Notes: generated from the letters alone by a model not told the origin. Counted from the first letter of the stretch, positions 5,620 to 11,678 are shown. The stretch is 11,678 nt of DNA from Actinobacteria bacterium UBA7422 (GCA_002469525.1 DKME01000095.1:1-11678), one strand, 5' to 3'. Program-made: numbers and translations.

Positions 5620-6504
5620 CTAGCGCAGGCCGGCAAAAAGGTCACTCTCTGGCAACGTTGTCGCAACAAGGCTTGAAGCAAGCTGAAACTCCTCGGTTGG
5701 CCATGCCTGCTGCTGCAGTTCTGTCGAAACAACAAACCAACGGCCATCTGGTTCAATTTGAGTGGCGTGAGCTTTCAATGCTGCGTCCCTGATGGGGAAA
5801 AAGCGCGCGCATTCAACACTGGTCGTGACTCGTGCAGCGTCTTCTGGCTTGTCCTCCCAGTTTTCGAGCCACTCAACGTAGGGAGACTCGATTTTCTGCG
5901 CCACCAAGAGTTCATGCAAAGCTACAACGCGTGCTTTATGAAATTGCTGGTTGTAATACACCTTCTGAACCACGTGTGACGGACCAAGTTCAGGATGCGC
6001 ATGTGGGTCGGCAGCCGCCTGGATTGCAGCCATAGTAATAACGTGGGTCTGAATATGGTCTGGGTGCGGGTACCCACCGTTTTCGTCATAGGTTGTGACA
6101 ACTTGAGGCCGAAACTCCCGGATTAATTTCACAAGTGGCGGAACGCTCACTTCGAGGGGAACAAGCGCAAACGCGTCTTCTGGGAGCGGCTCACCTTCGG
6201 TGAATCCCGAGTCCATGAAGCCAAGCCACTCGTGTTGTACCCCGAGAATGTGCGCGGCCTCCGCCATTTCACGCTGGCGAACCTCATGAATTCCCAGTTG
6301 GTCAACCAACTCTTGCGCGGCAGCATTTAACACGTCACCTCGCTCACCACCGGTGCAAGAAACCACCATGACCTGAACACCTTCTTGCACGTATTTGGCC
6401 ATGGTCGCCGCACCCTTACTCGATTCGTCGTCGGGGTGAGCATGAATTGCCATAAGTCGGAGTGGCTCATGAGTGGTAGAGCCGACACTGGTGGTGGTAA
6501 GCAC
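5620..6504 (-). CDS. mca: Mycothiol S-conjugate amidase
   Basis: A 294-residue zinc amidase that cleaves mycothiol conjugates of electrophiles, giving a mercapturic acid for export and glucosaminyl-inositol for recycling. The N-terminal motif LRLMAIHAHPDDESSKGAAT supplies His23, Asp25 and Asp26. CTGGERGDVLN follows at residues 50-60. YDENGGYPHPDHIQTH (from Tyr139) supplies His147 and His150. By analogy with the related deacetylase MshB, His23, Asp26 and His150 bind zinc, while Asp25 and His147 act in catalysis. The length and SSKGAAT region favour Mca over MshB. The GTG at 6504 follows GAGAGG by 8 bases. Divergent DUF4307 and greA next door match the arrangement I recall from mycobacteria. 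It heads an operon with the small membrane protein, SURF1 and the PfkB kinase. Confidence 0.95.
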   Translation of the reverse strand: MLTTTSVGSTTHEPLRLMAIHAHPDDESSKGAATMAKYVQEGVQVMVVSCTGGERGDVLNAAAQELVDQLGIHEVRQREMAEAAHILGVQHEWLGFMDSGFTEGEPLPEDAFALVPLEVSVPPLVKLIREFRPQVVTTYDENGGYPHPDHIQTHVITMAAIQAAADPHAHPELGPSHVVQKVYYNQQFHKARVVALHELLVAQKIESPYVEWLENWEDKPEDAARVTTSVECARFFPIRDAALKAHATQIEPDGRWFVVSTELQQQAWPTEEFQLASSLVATTLPESDLFAGLR

Positions 6505-6512
6505 GGACGTAT

Positions 6513-6518
6513 CCTCTC
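6513..6518 (-). promoter_or_regulatory. Ribosome-binding site of mca
   Basis: GAGAGG on the minus strand lies 8 bases before the GTG at 6504. Unlike most unit-initial genes here, mca has this purine-rich site and no TANNNT at leaderless distance. It is therefore probably translated from a leadered transcript. Confidence 0.45.
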
Positions 6519-6548
6519 ACTAATCCACTTGTAGGTCACTCGTTAGTG
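6518..6548. promoter_or_regulatory. Inverted repeat in the mca/DUF4307 divergent promoter region
   Basis: CACTAA at 6518-6523 is mirrored by TTAGTG at 6543-6548. Reading outward from each arm, the next bases are also alike (TTAGTGAGAGGAT on the minus strand, TTAGTGTGGGAGT on the plus strand, 9 of 13 identical). A smaller palindrome, CACT-4 nt-AGTG, lies at 6537-6548. The repeat spans most of the 51-base gap between the two start codons. It could be an operator or a duplicated promoter element, but this is inference. Confidence 0.35.
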
Positions 6549-6549
6549 T
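6544..6549 (+). promoter_or_regulatory. Putative -10 element for a leaderless DUF4307 transcript
   Basis: TAGTGT ends 6 bases before the GTG at 6556. The intervening GGGAGT is too close to the start codon to serve as a Shine-Dalgarno, which favours a transcript beginning at the GTG. No clear -35 is present. Confidence 0.42.
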
Positions 6550-6555
6550 GGGAGT

Positions 6556-7029
6556 GTGTCGAGCCCATTTCGCAAAGACCAATTGAGCCCCGAGATGGCG
6601 GATCGATACGGATTCAACCAAAAAAAACCACTACAAACCGTGATTGTTGCAGTCGTAGTTTTAGTTTTCGTTGCCGCACTTGGTTTCGTAACATTTTCGA
6701 TGTCCCAAAAAAGTATCCAATTCCAACTGCTCACGTGGAGCGTGATTAGCCCTGAACGAACTGACCTGCGTTTTGAAGTACGTCGAATTGGCAACGAAGC
6801 CCTTGACTGTGTTGTTCGTGCCCAAGACTCCAAACGAATTGATGTGGGCTACTCGGTTGTAACTGTTCCCAGCGGCAGCGACTATGAACAGGTGGACTAC
6901 TCGCTTCGAACCCTTGCTCCCTCCTTCGCCGTGGAAGTCCTCACTTGCGTTCCCACCGGTGAAGCCACTCGCGTGCCGGGACCACAATTCCCAGCGGGAG
7001 TCGCCCCGCCCCCTCAGCCGTGGGAATGA
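6556..7029 (+). CDS. DUF4307 membrane protein
   Basis: A 157-residue protein with a short cytosolic N-terminus containing MADRYGFNQKKP, the usual DUF4307 opening. A single membrane helix spans residues about 28-48 (TVIVAVVVLVFVAALGFVTF). A beta-rich extracytoplasmic domain follows, with the conserved pattern RFEVRRIGNEALDCVVRAQD and a second Cys in EVLTCVPTGEA. The two Cys (in DCVV and LTCV) could form a disulfide outside the cell. The C-terminus is Pro-rich. The function is unknown. In mycobacteria the same family sits between mca and greA, and that order is kept here. GTG 6556 is the likely start. greA begins 78 bases downstream with its own promoter. Confidence 0.88.
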   Translation: MSSPFRKDQLSPEMADRYGFNQKKPLQTVIVAVVVLVFVAALGFVTFSMSQKSIQFQLLTWSVISPERTDLRFEVRRIGNEALDCVVRAQDSKRIDVGYSVVTVPSGSDYEQVDYSLRTLAPSFAVEVLTCVPTGEATRVPGPQFPAGVAPPPQPWE

Positions 7030-7071
7030 ACGACTTTGTGAAAACGACTTCATGAATAAGACACACACCTG

Positions 7072-7099
7072 CTGACAAAACTGGGAAAAGTATTAGGGT
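7072..7099 (+). promoter_or_regulatory. greA promoter (-35 and -10)
   Basis: CTGACA at 7072-7077 matches the -35 consensus TTGACA at five of six positions. After a 16-base spacer, TAGGGT at 7094-7099 fits the actinobacterial TANNNT -10. The -10 ends 8 bases before the greA ATG, so the transcript would start within a base or two of the start codon. It lies in the 78-base gap after DUF4307 and is the best-supported promoter in the window. Confidence 0.6.
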
Positions 7100-7107
7100 T
7101 TAACGCT

Positions 7108-7596
7108 ATGACCGAAATAACCTGGTTGACCCAAGAGGCTCACGATCGCTTGACGGCCGAATTCGAAGACCGCCAAGGTCCCAATAGGGCAGAGATCACA
7201 AAAAAGATCGAGGCCGCTCGAGAAGAAGGCGACCTTAAAGAAAATGGTGGCTATCACGCAGCGCGCGAGGAACAGGGCAAAAACGAGGCGCGGATCCGAC
7301 AGCTGCGACAATTACTGGAAAATTCTCAAATTGGAGTCCCAGAAGCCAAAGAAGGTGAAGTAAGCCACGGCAAGGTGATTACCGTCCGTCTGATCGACTT
7401 TGACGACGAGGAAAGATTCCTACTCGGATCGCGCGAGGAAGCCGCGCATGCAGCAATTGATGTCTACTCACCCACTTCACCATTGGGCGCAGCGGTTTTA
7501 GGGAAACAAGTTGGAGAGAAGACCAGTTACCAGCTAGCAAACGGAAAAGACATGGCTGTCGAAATCCTCAAAGTTGAGGACTACACACCAAGTTAG
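7108..7596 (+). CDS. greA: Transcription elongation factor GreA
   Basis: A 162-residue Gre factor that enters the secondary channel of RNA polymerase and stimulates cleavage of backtracked RNA, freeing stalled complexes. The N-terminal coiled-coil (residues about 1-76) has the tip motif EEGDLKENGGYHAAREEQ, with the acidic pair Asp42 and Glu45 that coordinates the catalytic Mg. The C-terminal FKBP-like domain (about 83-158) has SPTSPLGAAVLGKQVGEKTS. The length is normal. The ATG at 7108 is preceded by a well-formed promoter whose -10 ends 8 bases away. The stop TAG shares bases with the TAA stop of the convergent permease gene (4-base overlap). Confidence 0.97.
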   Translation: MTEITWLTQEAHDRLTAEFEDRQGPNRAEITKKIEAAREEGDLKENGGYHAAREEQGKNEARIRQLRQLLENSQIGVPEAKEGEVSHGKVITVRLIDFDDEERFLLGSREEAAHAAIDVYSPTSPLGAAVLGKQVGEKTSYQLANGKDMAVEILKVEDYTPS

Positions 7597-8477
7597 CGGC
7601 GGCTCACAGTGCGGTACTTTCGAATTGCAAGCGGGGCAAATATCCCAATCACCACGGTGCACGAAATTACCGTGTAGGCAATTGGATGCTGCAGCGACCA
7701 GAACTCTGGCTCGACTCCAGGTGCGTAACCCGTCGGATTACCAAAAAGTTCTCGGGTTGCTAGCACAAGCGAGGAAACTGGATTAAACGCGGCGAACGCT
7801 TTGAGCAAGCCGGGCAATGAATCCAGGGGAACAAAAGCATTGGACAAAAAAGTCAACGGGAAAATCCAGATGAGACCCGCCGTATTCGCTGTTTCGGTAT
7901 TCGGTACCGAAAGCCCGACAAATGCGCCAACCCACGTGACGGTGTAGGCGAAAAGGAGCAGTAGCAGGTAGGCATAGACCGCGTTAAGGATTCCGTCGTT
8001 GATCCTCCACCCAACGATATAACCGGTAATGCTCAACACAGCGAGAACCAAGATTTGACGCAATGCGTTAGCGAAAGTGTTGCCAATTAACGCCGCGGAC
8101 TGGGACATGGGGAGTGCTTTGTAGCGGTCAATTATTCCCTTCTGCATTGCCTCGGCCAGCCCAACGGTGCTCGCGGCTGCAGCGAACGCAACCGTCTGAC
8201 CAAAGATTCCCGGCATTAGGTATTGCCTGTACAGACTCGCATCGGCCGAACTTCCAGGGTCGCCACCGGGAATGGGTATTGCTCCACCGAAAACATAAGC
8301 AAAAAGGAGAACGAAAATTACCGGTTGAATCAGTTGGAAAAACAATGCTTCTGGGATTCGGAAAGATGCCAAGATCGTGCTTCTGGCGATCACGATCGAG
8401 TCGTGAATTGTCCAGCCCAGTAGCGGGCGAGACATGGCAACTGGGGCAGATGTTGTCAAAGTCCTCATCTCACTCAT
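7593..8477 (-). CDS. ABC-2 type permease, DrrB-like
   Basis: A 294-residue membrane subunit with about six hydrophobic helices: EALFFQLIQPVIFVLLFAYV near residue 45, then segments near 110, 140, 175, 210 and 265. It shows DrrB-family stretches such as YRQYLMPGIFGQTVAFAAA, GIIDRYKALPMS and FPLTFLSNAFVPLDSLP. It pairs with the ATPase encoded just upstream (2-base gap), so the two form one exporter. The known family exports daunorubicin, glycolipids or other lipophilic compounds; the substrate here is unknown. AGGA about 7 bases before the ATG is a modest ribosome-binding site. The stop overlaps that of greA. Confidence 0.94.
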   Translation of the reverse strand: MSEMRTLTTSAPVAMSRPLLGWTIHDSIVIARSTILASFRIPEALFFQLIQPVIFVLLFAYVFGGAIPIPGGDPGSSADASLYRQYLMPGIFGQTVAFAAAASTVGLAEAMQKGIIDRYKALPMSQSAALIGNTFANALRQILVLAVLSITGYIVGWRINDGILNAVYAYLLLLLFAYTVTWVGAFVGLSVPNTETANTAGLIWIFPLTFLSNAFVPLDSLPGLLKAFAAFNPVSSLVLATRELFGNPTGYAPGVEPEFWSLQHPIAYTVISCTVVIGIFAPLAIRKYRTVSRR

Positions 8478-8479
8478 GC

Positions 8480-9436
8480 CTAATTCCTAACTTCGTCTTC
8501 TGCACCGTGCCCGGTGAGCGAGAGAAATACGTCGTCGAGGGTCGGCCTACGAAGTGCCAAATCTGCTATCGCAATATTTTGGGCATCGAGTAGTCGAACA
8601 ACGTCCACTAATACGGTTGAACCACCCGTTACGGGCCCGGAGACCATGCTTTCTTTGACCATGGATTCCCCTGCAAAAACTGGGATAAGGGCGGCTTGCG
8701 CATCGCTTACGCGGGCAAAGTCGGCCACGGTGACTTCAATCCTGTCCCCGCCAATTTGATCTTTGAGTACTTCAGCCGTTCCGTGTGCAATGACTCGACC
8801 GTGATCAATCACCACGATGTCGTCTGCCAACTTGTCGGCCTCTTCCAAGTACTGCGTGGTCAAAAGGACGGTGGTTCCTTCAGCGACCAAGCTTTCAATT
8901 ACGCCCCACAGCCCAAGACGAGACCTAGGATCAAGTCCCGTTGTCGGTTCATCGAGAAATAAAATACTGGGCTTTGCAATCAAACTCGAAGCAAGATCAA
9001 GCCTGCGCCGCATTCCTCCGGAATATGTTTTTGCCGGTCGGTCAGCAGCGTCGATTAAATCGAACCACTCCAATAATTCTTCCGATCGTTCCTTCACGTA
9101 ACTTGATGCAAGGTGGTAGAGGTCGCCGAACATTCGCAAGTTTTCACGGCCAGTTAAGAATTCGTCGACCGCCGCGTACTGCCCGGTCAGGCCAATACTA
9201 TGACGCACTTCATCTGCCTGCTTTTCCACGCTAAATCCGTTGACGTACGCGGTTCCCTCCGTCGGTTTGAGCAAGGTCGCAAGAATTCGGACTGTTGTCG
9301 TTTTACCTGATCCATTTGGACCAAGCAGGCCAACAACTTTTCCCTTCGGGACTACAAGATCAAGCCCGTCGAGCGCCTTGACGTCCCCAAACTTCTTGAC
9401 CAAACCCTCTGCATGAACAGCATCGTCTTTTGCCAT
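8480..9436 (-). CDS. ABC transporter ATPase, DrrA-like
   Basis: Read from ATG 9436 this is 318 residues. It has Walker A GPNGSGKTT (residues 39-47), a Q-loop at Gln86, the signature YSGGMRRRLDLA (from 138), Walker B ILFLDEPTTGLD (from 158) and the H-loop region LLTTQYLEEAD. A C-terminal DrrA-type domain follows (GGDRIEVTVAD...RRPTLDDVFLSLTG). It powers the permease encoded immediately downstream. An in-frame TTG at 9469 would add 11 residues and overlap the end of ilvA. I prefer the ATG because the family begins there and TACAGT ends 7 bases upstream, between the ilvA stop and the ATG. No antibiotic or lipid cluster adjoins it, so it is probably a resident efflux system. Confidence 0.94.
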   Translation of the reverse strand: MAKDDAVHAEGLVKKFGDVKALDGLDLVVPKGKVVGLLGPNGSGKTTTVRILATLLKPTEGTAYVNGFSVEKQADEVRHSIGLTGQYAAVDEFLTGRENLRMFGDLYHLASSYVKERSEELLEWFDLIDAADRPAKTYSGGMRRRLDLASSLIAKPSILFLDEPTTGLDPRSRLGLWGVIESLVAEGTTVLLTTQYLEEADKLADDIVVIDHGRVIAHGTAEVLKDQIGGDRIEVTVADFARVSDAQAALIPVFAGESMVKESMVSGPVTGGSTVLVDVVRLLDAQNIAIADLALRRPTLDDVFLSLTGHGAEDEVRN

Positions 9437-9443
9437 GTGCGGA

Positions 9444-9449
9444 ACTGTA
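9444..9449 (-). promoter_or_regulatory. Putative -10 element for a leaderless drrA transcript
   Basis: TACAGT on the minus strand lies in the 16-base gap after ilvA and ends 7 bases before the ATG at 9436. It is identical in sequence and distance to the element before nfeD. It would let the exporter pair be transcribed apart from ilvA. The -35 region is poor. Confidence 0.4.
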
Positions 9450-9452
9450 TAC

Positions 9453-10688
9453 CTATAGTTCCTCGACAATAAACCCTTGACGGTTCAGGCTTTCCATGAC
9501 TTCCATGGCATGTTCTCTCCCGCGCGTTTCAACTTGAATATCGATCTCAACTTCGTCAACGCCCAATGAAGGGTCCATTCGATTGTGATCAACTTCAACA
9601 ATATTCGCATGTGCTTGCTGAACCGCCGTCAGAACCTGGGCAAGGTTTCCGGGTGAATCTGGCACGCGCACCTTCACGGTCATGTAACGGCCACTCGCCG
9701 CCATACCGTGTCGAATAATGCGCAGGAGTAAGAGCGAGTCAACATTTCCACCTGAGAGCACCACTGCGACCGGCGCTTCAAATTTCTTTGGCCACGCCAT
9801 CACCGCTGCTGTTGCTGCTGCCCCCGCAGGTTCAACAACCATTTTGGCGCGCTCAAGAAGCAATAGAGCTGCACTTGAAAGTTGGTCCTCGGAGACTGTC
9901 ATGATTTCATCAACGTGTTCCTTGACAATCTCGAACGGGATTGCGCCCGGAAGCCCAACAGCAATTCCGTCGGCCATAGTGGACATGTTGTCAAGCTTCT
10001 GTGGTGATCCGACAGCAAGCGACGCTGGGTAGGCGGCCGCACCTTCAGCTTGAACCCCAATGACGGTGACTTCCGGATTCAAAGACTTGATTGCAAGGGC
10101 CACGCCGGCGAGTAGGCCACCGCCACCCGTACACACGACGACCGTCTTGACATCAGGTATTTTCTCTAAGATTTCCAACCCCAGTGTTCCTTGCCCGGCC
10201 ACAATGTCCTGGTGATCAAATGGGTGAATCAAAATGGCACCGGTTCGGTCGGAGAATGCCCTGGCTTCGACTAATGCTTCGTCGATACTTGATCCAGCGA
10301 ACTCGACTTCTGCGCCGTAACCCTTTGTCGCTTCGACCTTCGGAATCGTCGCACCTTGGGGCATGAAAACTGTTGCCCTTATTCCCAACATCCGGGCTGC
10401 TAACGCAACCCCCTGTGCGTGATTTCCAGCGCTTGCAGCAACCACGCCGAGATCACGTTCTTCCTGCGTCAATTTGGAGAGTCTGTTAAATGCGCCACGG
10501 ATTTTAAATGATCCTGCTCGTTGCAAATTTTCAGGAATCAAATACACCGGGCCACCCACAAGCTCACTCAACCACCGAGCGTTGGCGACGGGAATGTCGG
10601 CAATTACTCCGTCAAGGCGCTCACCTGCATCGCGTATTTCTTGGACATTCACTGCCACGGCTGACTGGCTACTTGGGTTCGGCACCAC
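9453..10688 (-). CDS. ilvA: Threonine ammonia-lyase (threonine dehydratase) with one ACT domain
   Basis: A 411-residue PLP enzyme that deaminates threonine to 2-oxobutanoate, the entry step of isoleucine synthesis. The PLP lysine is Lys62 in AGSFKIRGA. SAGNHAQG (86-93) and the phosphate-binding loop TGGGGLL (187-193) are present, as is VLSGGN later. The C-terminal ACT domain (about 335-411, YMTVKVRVPDSPGNL...) is single. The long E. coli IlvA has two ACT-like modules, so this is the short form found in many Actinobacteria, between the biosynthetic and catabolic types. Regulation by amino-acid binding is likely but not provable here. Two adjacent GTG codons (10688, 10685) can start it, and further in-frame GTGs follow. 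No Shine-Dalgarno is seen. It lies 20 bases after the DUF2786 gene. Confidence 0.94.
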   Translation of the reverse strand: MVPNPSSQSAVAVNVQEIRDAGERLDGVIADIPVANARWLSELVGGPVYLIPENLQRAGSFKIRGAFNRLSKLTQEERDLGVVAASAGNHAQGVALAARMLGIRATVFMPQGATIPKVEATKGYGAEVEFAGSSIDEALVEARAFSDRTGAILIHPFDHQDIVAGQGTLGLEILEKIPDVKTVVVCTGGGGLLAGVALAIKSLNPEVTVIGVQAEGAAAYPASLAVGSPQKLDNMSTMADGIAVGLPGAIPFEIVKEHVDEIMTVSEDQLSSAALLLLERAKMVVEPAGAAATAAVMAWPKKFEAPVAVVLSGGNVDSLLLLRIIRHGMAASGRYMTVKVRVPDSPGNLAQVLTAVQQAHANIVEVDHNRMDPSLGVDEVEIDIQVETRGREHAMEVMESLNRQGFIVEEL

Positions 10689-10708
10689 GCAATCATGTCA
10701 GGAAGGCG

Positions 10709-11503
10709 TCACAGTTCCCGGCGAGAGCCACCAATTTCTTCGCGGGCTCCCAAACGTGCACGGGATGCCGCCGTGCGACCGGCGCTGGCAGCCGAGCCGG
10801 AATTACTCGTTGCCGCACCCGAATACCCGCTCCAGCTTCCACGCGCTTGAGAGTTCTTGCGGTGAAATGAACTGACTTCTTTTTCGCGGTCAGCTAACAC
10901 GAGCGTCCCGGAAATACTGGCTTTCTGGGTGCTGTGAGTGTCACTTTCCCTGATCGCTTCGGCTCGCCCTTCCTGCAATCGCTCCCCTATTCGAACGGTA
11001 TACGCCCGATAGAAAGCGGCCCGGGCAGTTTGTGAAGTAAATTCGACTCGGCGGCGGCGGTACCCGCCTGCCACCCGAACCCTTCCGTCAAAGCGTTCCC
11101 CCCGCCATACACCTGATTTGATATAGGTGTTTCCATGGGATGTCATTTGGACTGCAAGGGATGAAAACAGAGTCTCGATTGAGTCAAGATCACCGGGCAT
11201 TCCGTAACTGATTACGTAAGTTGAATCCCGCGCGACGTCGACTTGGGCGCTATTGGAATGCGCGACGGTCACGAAGAGATTAACCAAGTGTGTATTTGCC
11301 CGTTTTCCCTTCACACCAATTGTCACCGTGCGACTCACTGGAGTTAACGTCTCGGAACTTTTTGTATGACTGCGGGCACTTGCTAGGTCGATGCTGGCCA
11401 GAGTTGCCAGCATCTGTGCCTTGGTCAGGTAGGCATGTGCCTCTGCTTCGTTGTCGGTTCGCTCTGCTTTCGCGAGTAACGCCGCGATCCTTTCCAATTT
11501 CAT
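10709..11503 (-). CDS. DUF2786-domain protein
   Basis: A 264-residue protein of unknown function. The N-terminal DUF2786 helix pair covers residues about 1-42 (LERIAALLAKAERTDNEAEA, KAQMLATLASID). A mixed middle domain follows, with NLFVTVAHSNSAQVDVARDS, VISYGMPGDLDSIETLFSSL and FYRAYTVRIGERL. It ends in a low-complexity Ser/Gly/Ala/Arg-rich tail from about residue 205 (FHRKNSQARGSWSGYSG, then ARLGAREEIGGSRREL). The family is common in Actinobacteria and in phage, and some suspect a nucleic-acid role; the basic disordered tail would fit but proves nothing. The ATG overlaps the upstream stop as ATGA, implying coupling. GAAGG about 5 bases upstream is a partial ribosome-binding site. ilvA follows after 20 bases. 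Confidence 0.88.
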   Translation of the reverse strand: MKLERIAALLAKAERTDNEAEAHAYLTKAQMLATLASIDLASARSHTKSSETLTPVSRTVTIGVKGKRANTHLVNLFVTVAHSNSAQVDVARDSTYVISYGMPGDLDSIETLFSSLAVQMTSHGNTYIKSGVWRGERFDGRVRVAGGYRRRRVEFTSQTARAAFYRAYTVRIGERLQEGRAEAIRESDTHSTQKASISGTLVLADREKEVSSFHRKNSQARGSWSGYSGAATSNSGSAASAGRTAASRARLGAREEIGGSRREL

Positions 11504-11678
11504 GGAGCCTTCACACTTTCAAATATTTTCTCGTGATCACCGACAATAGCCCCGATCTCAAGGTATCCGGTAGCTAGGAGCAATCTGGCTTGGTCACCAA
11601 GTGCGGCCTGAACCAAGAGCAACATGCTCGCGGTGAAAGTCGGACCGTGGGGCTGCTCCCCAGCAGGCGCGAACTTCG
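11500..11678 (-). CDS. 3' end of an unidentified gene coupled to the DUF2786 gene (partial)
   Basis: This minus-strand frame is open from the right edge and ends in TGA at 11502-11500, giving the last 58 residues of a protein whose start is outside the window. The other two minus-strand frames are closed by stops. The visible part contains GPTFTASMLLLVQAALGDQA, ARLLLATGYLEIGAIVGDHE and KIFESVKAP. It looks like compact alpha-helical sequence without a membrane segment. I do not recognise the family. The ATGA overlap with the DUF2786 start supports this being a real coding end in the same operon. Confidence 0.65.
   Translation of the reverse strand, partial: KFAPAGEQPHGPTFTASMLLLVQAALGDQARLLLATGYLEIGAIVGDHEKIFESVKAP

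Noticed and set aside
8114..8593. Plus-strand frame of about 159 residues opposite the ABC permease and ATPase
   Set aside because: It is antisense to two confidently identified genes, spans their junction and has no recognisable motifs.
8480..9436. DrrAB as evidence of an antibiotic biosynthesis or self-resistance cluster
   Set aside because: All neighbours are housekeeping genes and no biosynthetic enzymes are present. DrrAB-type pairs are common resident exporters in Actinobacteria.
9437..9469. TTG at 9469 as the drrA start
   Set aside because: It would overlap the end of ilvA and add residues not typical of the family. The ATG at 9436 matches family starts and has a -10-like element before it.
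10474..10875. Plus-strand frames opposite ilvA and the DUF2786 gene
   Set aside because: They cross the junction of two real genes on the other strand. Their composition looks like antisense of coding DNA.

Overview
This is a compact stretch of actinobacterial chromosome that is almost entirely housekeeping genes. Three things point to Actinobacteria: a mycothiol S-conjugate amidase (mca) next to a DUF4307 gene and greA, the actinobacterial form of uracil-DNA glycosylase, and DUF3817 and DUF2786 proteins. By eye the base composition is near 50% GC, lower than most Actinobacteria (I did not count it). Together with the very tight packing, this suggests a streamlined planktonic lineage such as the freshwater Luna-type Microbacteriaceae. 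That placement is inference. I see no mobile elements, tRNA or rRNA genes, CRISPR array or biosynthetic cluster, and no gene-free stretch over 300 bases.

Layout, left to right. Positions 1-1015 (-): N-terminal half of a DUF255/YyaL thioredoxin-domain protein, running off the left edge. 1081-1254 (+): a 57-residue tail-anchored microprotein. 1244-2152 and 2175-2609 (-): a stomatin/paraslipin-like SPFH protein behind an NfeD-like protein, a classic membrane pair. 2687-3388 (+): ung. 3363-3725 (-): DUF3817 membrane protein. 3741-6504 (-): a tight unit read from the right as mca, a small single-pass membrane protein, SURF1 and a PfkB sugar kinase. 6556-7029 and 7108-7596 (+): DUF4307 and greA, divergent from mca. 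7593-11678 (-): read from the right, the end of an unidentified gene, a DUF2786 protein, ilvA with one ACT domain, then a DrrA/DrrB-type ABC exporter pair.

Functionally the window combines thiol detoxification (mca), cytochrome oxidase assembly (SURF1), membrane microdomain or protein quality control (NfeD plus SPFH), base-excision repair (ung), rescue of stalled transcription (greA), isoleucine synthesis (ilvA) and export of an unknown substrate (drrAB).

The two most notable signals are not genes. First, seven of the genes that could begin a transcript have a TANNNT -10-like hexamer ending 6-8 bases before the start codon and no usable Shine-Dalgarno sequence, the layout expected for leaderless mRNAs. 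The greA case also has a near-consensus -35. Second, the SPFH gene carries a perfect 33-bp in-frame tandem duplication inside a run of 11-residue coiled-coil repeats. No clearly undescribed system was found. The weaker leads are the microprotein, the mca-SURF1-kinase operon and an inverted repeat between mca and DUF4307.
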